Notes under the pieces: generated by a model
What the model was told of the DNA's origin: nothing
Database searches by the model: none
Seen by the model: only the letters and a program-made list of their open reading frames with translations
In this document: one piece after another, positions 60,565 to 64,000 of the stretch
Numbering within the stretch: position 1 is the first letter of the stretch
Layout: each line of letters opens with the position of its first letter
Assembly (NCBI GenBank): GCA_023419535.1
Contig: JAEZXX010000046.1
Coordinates: forward strand, 80,466 to 144,465
DNA: 64,000 bases
Origin: Pseudomonadota bacterium
GTDB taxonomy: Bacteria > Pseudomonadota > Alphaproteobacteria > Rhizobiales > Rhizobiaceae
Direction of reading: 5' to 3'
Program-made: the position numbers and the translations under genes

Positions 60565-61257
60565 ATGGCCGAGCCTCGTGCGCGCCCGCTCGCTCGAGCC
60601 CTGCTCGCCGCGATCCTCGCTGCGCTCGCGGCGGGCGTTCTCGTGCCGCGCCGCGCCGCGCGGATCCCGGTGTCCGGCCGCAACCGGCTGCTCCTCATCA
60701 AGACCAACGCGCTGCACACCGACATCGGCCTGCCGGCCACGCCCCTGGTGCGCGAGCGCCTGCGGTTCCTGGCCGATGTGGGCCTTCCGATCGAGGATCC
60801 GAACCTGACCCACGTGCTCGTCGGGTGGGGCAGCGAAGGCTTCTACCCCGACAACGCGCGGCCCCACCGGATCGGCCCGCTCGACCTCCTGCATTCGGTC
60901 ATCGGCGACGATTCGGTCCTGCGATTCGCGGCTCTCGCCGAGCCTGACGGCGCGTTCGAGGACCGGCATGTCCTGGCGGTCTCGGACGCGTCGCTGGCGG
61001 CCATCCTCGCCTTCGTGGAGGATACGCTCGACCGCGGCGCGGACGGGCGCTTCATGCCGCTCGATCATCCCGGCATCATCGAGCTCGATCATTTCTACGA
61101 GGCACGGCCGACCTTCGCCGCGCTCGCAGGATGCAATGTCTGGGTCTCAGAGGCACTGGCCGCCGGCGGAATCCGGACCGGCCGCTGGACGCCGCTTCCG
61201 CAGACGCTGTTCGCCTCCCTCGCACTCCACGGCGACGGCCCCCGCACGTCCGGCTGA
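60565..61257 (+). CDS. DUF2459/TIGR02117 family protein
   Basis: A 230-residue protein with an N-terminal hydrophobic anchor or signal (LLAAILAALAAGVLVP, about 12-27). The family core has LIKTNALHTDIGLPA, LVGWGSEGFYPDN, PGIIELDHFYEARPTF and CNVWVSEALAAGGI. These fit TIGR02117 (DUF2459), of unknown function. AAGGAG is 8 bases before the ATG at 60565. A short ATCACG/CGTGAT hairpin at 61322-61337 may mark its transcript end. Confidence 0.8.
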   Translation: MAEPRARPLARALLAAILAALAAGVLVPRRAARIPVSGRNRLLLIKTNALHTDIGLPATPLVRERLRFLADVGLPIEDPNLTHVLVGWGSEGFYPDNARPHRIGPLDLLHSVIGDDSVLRFAALAEPDGAFEDRHVLAVSDASLAAILAFVEDTLDRGADGRFMPLDHPGIIELDHFYEARPTFAALAGCNVWVSEALAAGGIRTGRWTPLPQTLFASLALHGDGPRTSG

Positions 61258-61543
61258 CGCGGGAGCCTGCCCTGGCGCCGGGTCGCGACCTGGGACCAAA
61301 CGATGGCGGTCGTCACATTTTATCACGCGTCCGTGATCGTTCTTGCAGGCTTCTGGTGCCCGGTCGGCCGGGCCCGCCGTCCGGATCGGCGGGTTGGGAC
61401 CGAACCCAGACTCACGGATGCTTGATCGCGAAATCGCCCCCGAACGACCCTCTCGGCCGCTCGTTTCGGCCACACGGCACCCCGACCCTCTTTCCGCCGC
61501 CAGCCGAACACCGGCCGGCGGCGCTGAAACGGAGTTCGTGTCC

Positions 61544-61840
61544 ATGAAGATTTTCGCCGCATCCGCGCTCGTCGCGATCCTCGCTCCCGCCGCCGCCTTC
61601 GCCCAAGGGGCGAGCGAGGGCGCAGCCCCCTCCGCGACGCCGAGCTGCGCCGAGGCGCTGCCGCAGGTCGTCAGCCTCGTCGACCAAGCCGAATCCGCTG
61701 GCCTCGAGACGGCGTCCGCCCGCAACCATGTCGGCACCGCCGAAGCGGCGCAGGCCGCCGGCGACGAAGGGGCCTGCATCGACGCGCTGGTGCTCGCCCA
61801 GAACACGGTCCTCGAGCAGGTCGACACCCCGCCTTCCTGA
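61544..61840 (+). CDS. Small secreted protein of unknown function
   Basis: A 98-residue protein with a signal peptide (MKIFAASALVAILAPAAAFA, cleavage near 20) and a mature part of about 78 residues with two cysteines (PSCAEALPQVVSLVDQAES and EGACIDALVLAQNTVL) that could form a disulfide. The mature part is helical and acidic. GGAG lies 10 bases before the ATG. The family is not recognised. Confidence 0.65.
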   Translation: MKIFAASALVAILAPAAAFAQGASEGAAPSATPSCAEALPQVVSLVDQAESAGLETASARNHVGTAEAAQAAGDEGACIDALVLAQNTVLEQVDTPPS

Positions 61841-61854
61841 CCGGCGGCGGGCCC

Positions 61855-61898
61855 GTCGCGCGAAGACCCCTCCGCCGCGGTCCGGGTCTTCGTGCGAC
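61855..61898 (+). terminator. Strong hairpin after the small secreted protein gene
   Basis: A 15-bp stem (GTCGCGCGAAGACCC with GGGTCTTCGTGCGAC, one G-T pair) and a 14-base loop, 14 bases after the stop. There is no T run, so it may be a terminator or an RNA-protecting stem. Confidence 0.5.
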
Positions 61899-61959
61899 GG
61901 TCCTCGCCCGCGCCTTCAGCCTTGCATCGCGAGGCCATTCTGATATTCGACCGAACGAC

Positions 61960-62049
61960 GGAGAGGTGGCCGAGTGGTCGAAGGCGCTCCCCTGCTAAGG
62001 GAGTATACCGGAGACGGTATCGTGGGTTCGAATCCCATCCTCTCCGCCA
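61960..62049 (+). tRNA. tRNA-Ser (anticodon GCT)
   Basis: A 90-base tRNA with a long variable arm. Acceptor GGAGAGG pairs with CCTCTCC (62039-62045), then G and encoded CCA. Anticodon stem CTCCC/GGGAG holds CTGCTAA with anticodon GCT at 61994-61996. The variable arm ATACCGGAGACGGTAT forms a stem. A phage-type integrase lies 102 bases downstream. Confidence 0.98.
62020..62049 (+). mobile_element. Probable attachment site (tRNA-Ser 3' end)
   Basis: Integrases of this type usually recombine in the T arm and 3' end of a tRNA gene. Here the tRNA is intact and the integrase gene reads toward it, so the left junction is expected in this stretch. The matching copy at the far end of the element is outside the window, so exact limits are unknown. 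Confidence 0.5.
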
Positions 62050-62151
62050 CGAAAGCCCTGCAAACATTGGGTTTCTCGCCTTTCTCTGGTGTCGTTCAGT
62101 CTACCACATCTGACCTGATTTGACGGCTCAAAACGCGAACAGACGCGAATT

Positions 62152-63231
62152 TCAGCCGCTTTCCCGCAAGAATTTCGCGAGGTCTGATCGCTCTTCGTTC
62201 TCATCGAATCTGAAGCGCCATCCTCGCTTCGCCGCCGCTTTCCCGAGCCCCGGCTGCGCTAGCTTCACGTACCGCTGCCACTCTTCCGAGTTCCAGCCGC
62301 CTTCCTCCTTCAGCCGCACCACGTCACGCGTCTGCGCGTAGAACCACGTTGCCCATGAGTGGCGGGCCGTATGCGGCGTGTGCTGGGTGGCGTCCATGCC
62401 GATCCCTGCGACGTGCTTGGGCCAGAACCGCAGCATCTTCCCGTGCTCTTGGTTCGTGCCCTGGTAAGGCCGTCCGTCGTAGCGGAGGAAGAGCGGGCCT
62501 CGCTGTCCTATGTTCGGGATCTGCGACAGGGCGGCGATCACGCGGGGGATGAGGGTGACCGTCCGCTGGTCTCCATTCTTCGGATCGCGGATGACGGCGA
62601 ACTTCCCCTCCAGCGACACGTCGGCATAGCCGTCGAGGGCTAGAGCTTCCGAGACGCGGACGCCCTGTCCAAAGAGAAAGGTGACGAGCGCCGGGGTCCA
62701 AGGGTTCCGGTAGCGCCCGGAGACAATGGACGCGATCAAGGCATCCGCCTGCTCCGGCCGGAAGAAGTTCGTCCGCTTGTCGCTGTCCTTCGGGCGCCGG
62801 ACGACCGGCTTCAAGCCCTGCATGGCAAGGACCGCCAGGACCGGGACGAAGAACTGCCGACGCACCGTTGGCGACTTCGCCGCCGGGTAAGCCCGAACGG
62901 CCGCAGCGTCGATCTCCTTCTGGCCGATTTTGTCGATGGCGATCCGCCCGAGCTGCGCGATGGGCTTGTCCAGAAACCGCCCTTCGCCTCCTTTCATTCG
63001 GTAGAGCTCTGCCGCCTGTTCGAACGGGATAGCGGGTTCGCGACCGGTGTGATTTTGCTCCGCGACCTCGGCTTCGATCTGGCGCTTGATGCTTTCGGCT
63101 TGTTTCGCGTCTCGGCTGCGGGTCGAACGCCGGACCTCAACGTTGTGAGGCTGACCACCTCGCCAGACCACGACGGACCCGTGGACGTAGTAGATCCCGG
63201 TGCTCTCGTTTCGGGTGCACTTGAGGGGCAT
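62152..63231 (-). CDS. int: Tyrosine-type site-specific integrase
   Basis: A 359-residue phage/island integrase. The N-terminal arm domain is about 1-65 (GIYYVHGSVVVWRGG, then RDAKQAESIKRQIEAEVAEQ), the core-binding helices about 66-150, and the catalytic domain from about 165. Active residues: Arg in FGQGVRVSEALALDG, His-x-x-Arg-His in TPHTARHSWATWF, and Tyr in EEWQRYVKLAQ. It ends 102 bases from tRNA-Ser, as in elements integrated in that gene. Confidence 0.93.
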   Translation of the reverse strand: MPLKCTRNESTGIYYVHGSVVVWRGGQPHNVEVRRSTRSRDAKQAESIKRQIEAEVAEQNHTGREPAIPFEQAAELYRMKGGEGRFLDKPIAQLGRIAIDKIGQKEIDAAAVRAYPAAKSPTVRRQFFVPVLAVLAMQGLKPVVRRPKDSDKRTNFFRPEQADALIASIVSGRYRNPWTPALVTFLFGQGVRVSEALALDGYADVSLEGKFAVIRDPKNGDQRTVTLIPRVIAALSQIPNIGQRGPLFLRYDGRPYQGTNQEHGKMLRFWPKHVAGIGMDATQHTPHTARHSWATWFYAQTRDVVRLKEEGGWNSEEWQRYVKLAQPGLGKAAAKRGWRFRFDENEERSDLAKFLRESG

Positions 63232-63416
63232 TCGATCATCCTCTCACCGAGAAGCCGGAGCTGGTCGGGTCGGAGCTTAACGGCACGGCCGACACGGACA
63301 AACGGGACGCCGTGCTTTCGGAGAAGGTCGCGGACGTAGCGGCGGGGGTTCTGGGAGTCCTCGGGCGTGACGCCAAGGATCGCAGCCGCCTCGTCGAGGG
63401 TGACAGGCTGTTCCAT
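62994..63416 (-). CDS. Small HTH protein of the integrated element (excisionase-like)
   Basis: A 140-residue frame whose first 65 residues look real: a helix-turn-helix opening (VTLDEAAAILGVTPED, then RRYVRDLLRKHGVPFVRVG and VKLRPDQLRLLGERMI). This fits MerR/excisionase-like proteins. The remaining part (about 66-140) overlaps the start of the integrase by 238 bases and has low-complexity composition, so the true protein may be shorter through a frameshift or simply carry a shadow tail. Its ATG shares one base with the preceding stop (TGATG). Confidence 0.6.
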   Translation of the reverse strand: MEQPVTLDEAAAILGVTPEDSQNPRRYVRDLLRKHGVPFVRVGRAVKLRPDQLRLLGERMIECPSSAPETRAPGSTTSTGPSWSGEVVSLTTLRSGVRPAAETRNKPKASSARSKPRSRSKITPVANPLSRSNRRQSSTE

Positions 63417-64000
63417 CACTGTTCCTCTCTGTCTTGCGGAGGAGGGGGAAGCGGGCGCCAGTGCGTGAAAGCGTCTTCGGTGAAGAACCGCTCGTTCAGA
63501 GCGGTATCGACCCAGCCCGCTTCCTCGCTATGCCAGTCGCTATCGCAGTAGCGCCCTGCCTCTCCGCAGCTGTGCTCGGTGTGGCCCCATTTGAAATCGG
63601 CCTGGCGTCCGAAATCTTCATGCCAGAGGTCGACGACGGTCCCATCTTTCGGCGCCGACGAGATCGGCTGCCAGCCCTCCCTTGCTGGCGCTTCGGGCAA
63701 ACCAACTTCCGGCATCGAGATTTGGTTTGCCGCGGACGAACCCAACTCACGTTGTGCCGGCGCTTCGGGGATGAGGGCGCGGATCGCGTCTCGGATACGA
63801 CGGCCCGCACCAGCTTGCAGAGAGCCGATACGCTCGTCAGCGTCGCTGTTGGCAACTTTCGCCGCGCGCTCCAACGCTTCTGCTTCCACCCGCGCCAAGT
63901 CGCGCTTCAGCCGGTCGATCTCTCCCGACAGGTTCGCGATCTTCTCACCGGCCTGGCCTAGAAGGCGCGCGTTTTCGGATGCTTCCGCTTCTAGAGCGGC
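63416..64000 (-). CDS. DUF551-type phage protein with coiled-coil N-terminus (partial, cut by window edge)
   Basis: The frame is open to the right edge of the window, so the start is not seen; 194 residues are present. The visible N-terminal part (about 1-55) is a coiled coil (GEKIANLSGEIDRLKRDLAR, then EAEALERAAKVANSD). The C-terminal part begins WQPISSAPKDGTVVDLWHED and ends THWRPLPPPP, the usual frame of DUF551 phage proteins. Function unknown. A TTG at 63898 would give a shorter product, but the continuous heptads upstream favour a longer one. It overlaps the HTH gene start by one base. Confidence 0.7.
   Translation of the reverse strand, partial: AALEAEASENARLLGQAGEKIANLSGEIDRLKRDLARVEAEALERAAKVANSDADERIGSLQAGAGRRIRDAIRALIPEAPAQRELGSSAANQISMPEVGLPEAPAREGWQPISSAPKDGTVVDLWHEDFGRQADFKWGHTEHSCGEAGRYCDSDWHSEEAGWVDTALNERFFTEDAFTHWRPLPPPPQDREEQ

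Overview
The window is high-GC DNA from an alphaproteobacterium, almost certainly of the order Hyphomicrobiales (Rhizobiales). The evidence is the gene content and order: LdtR beside a DUF6163 protein and hemB, tandem Por_2 porins, rsh-pyrE-acpS-lepB-rnc-era-recO, a nadA/nadB/nadC operon with a NadQ-type regulator, RirA, a liv operon carrying a DUF6867 gene, bioYMN, and a TIGR02301 gene. An Aurantimonadaceae-like genus is possible but cannot be fixed from sequence alone. About 65 protein genes and two tRNA genes are supported. Many long reading frames on the opposite strand are high-GC shadows and were left out.

Layout. 1-5 kb: aminoacyl-transferase bpt, RDD protein, hemB, DUF6163, ldtR, lipid kinase. 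5-10 kb: tRNA-Lys(CTT) followed by a small accessory block with a higBA toxin-antitoxin pair (two matching operator palindromes) and a ku-ligD end-joining pair. 10-13 kb: two tandem porin genes with near-identical terminators. 13-22.9 kb: housekeeping genes (lytic transglycosylase, dapA, smpB, a methyltransferase, uracil-DNA glycosylase, rpoZ, rsh, pyrE, acpS). 22.9-25.9 kb: an inserted, lower-GC type VI secretion cargo cassette (DUF4123 adaptor, Tde-like DNase, two Tdi-like immunity genes) that splits acpS from lepB. 26-31 kb: lepB, rnc, era, a subtilisin-like protease with a separate small inhibitor-like protein, recO. 31-38.5 kb: NAD synthesis operon with a DUF1640 coiled-coil gene inside it, then the convergent ygfZ-HD-phosphatase-nadQ cluster. 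38.5-42 kb: small secreted and unknown proteins, a Nudix hydrolase, a SRAP protein and a 59-residue gene. 42-52.6 kb: cysS, pip, GFA and cupin proteins, rarD, a LOG-family protein, bioYMN, vapBC, a D-amino-acid transaminase, xylB, a PRC-barrel protein. 52.6-58.7 kb: a complete branched-chain amino-acid ABC transporter (livK, DUF6867, livF, livG, livM, livH). 58.8-62 kb: rirA, an orphan TctC-type binding protein, a DUF2459 protein, a small secreted protein, tRNA-Ser(GCT). 62.1-64 kb: the end of an integrated element (integrase, small HTH protein, DUF551 phage protein) that continues off the right edge.

Regulation readable from the DNA: twin HigA-type operators; a perfect palindrome before nadA that suits the NadQ regulator encoded 4.5 kb away; an Irr-type iron control element before rirA; several strong intrinsic terminators; and a dispersed palindromic repeat of the Rhizobiales intergenic type in three gaps.

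The most interesting material is the orphan T6SS effector cassette, with duplicated immunity genes that are conserved at the C-terminal half and divergent in the middle, and with an adaptor gene whose N-terminus lacks a start codon. Next are the protease-inhibitor pair between era and recO and the DUF1640 gene inside the NAD operon.
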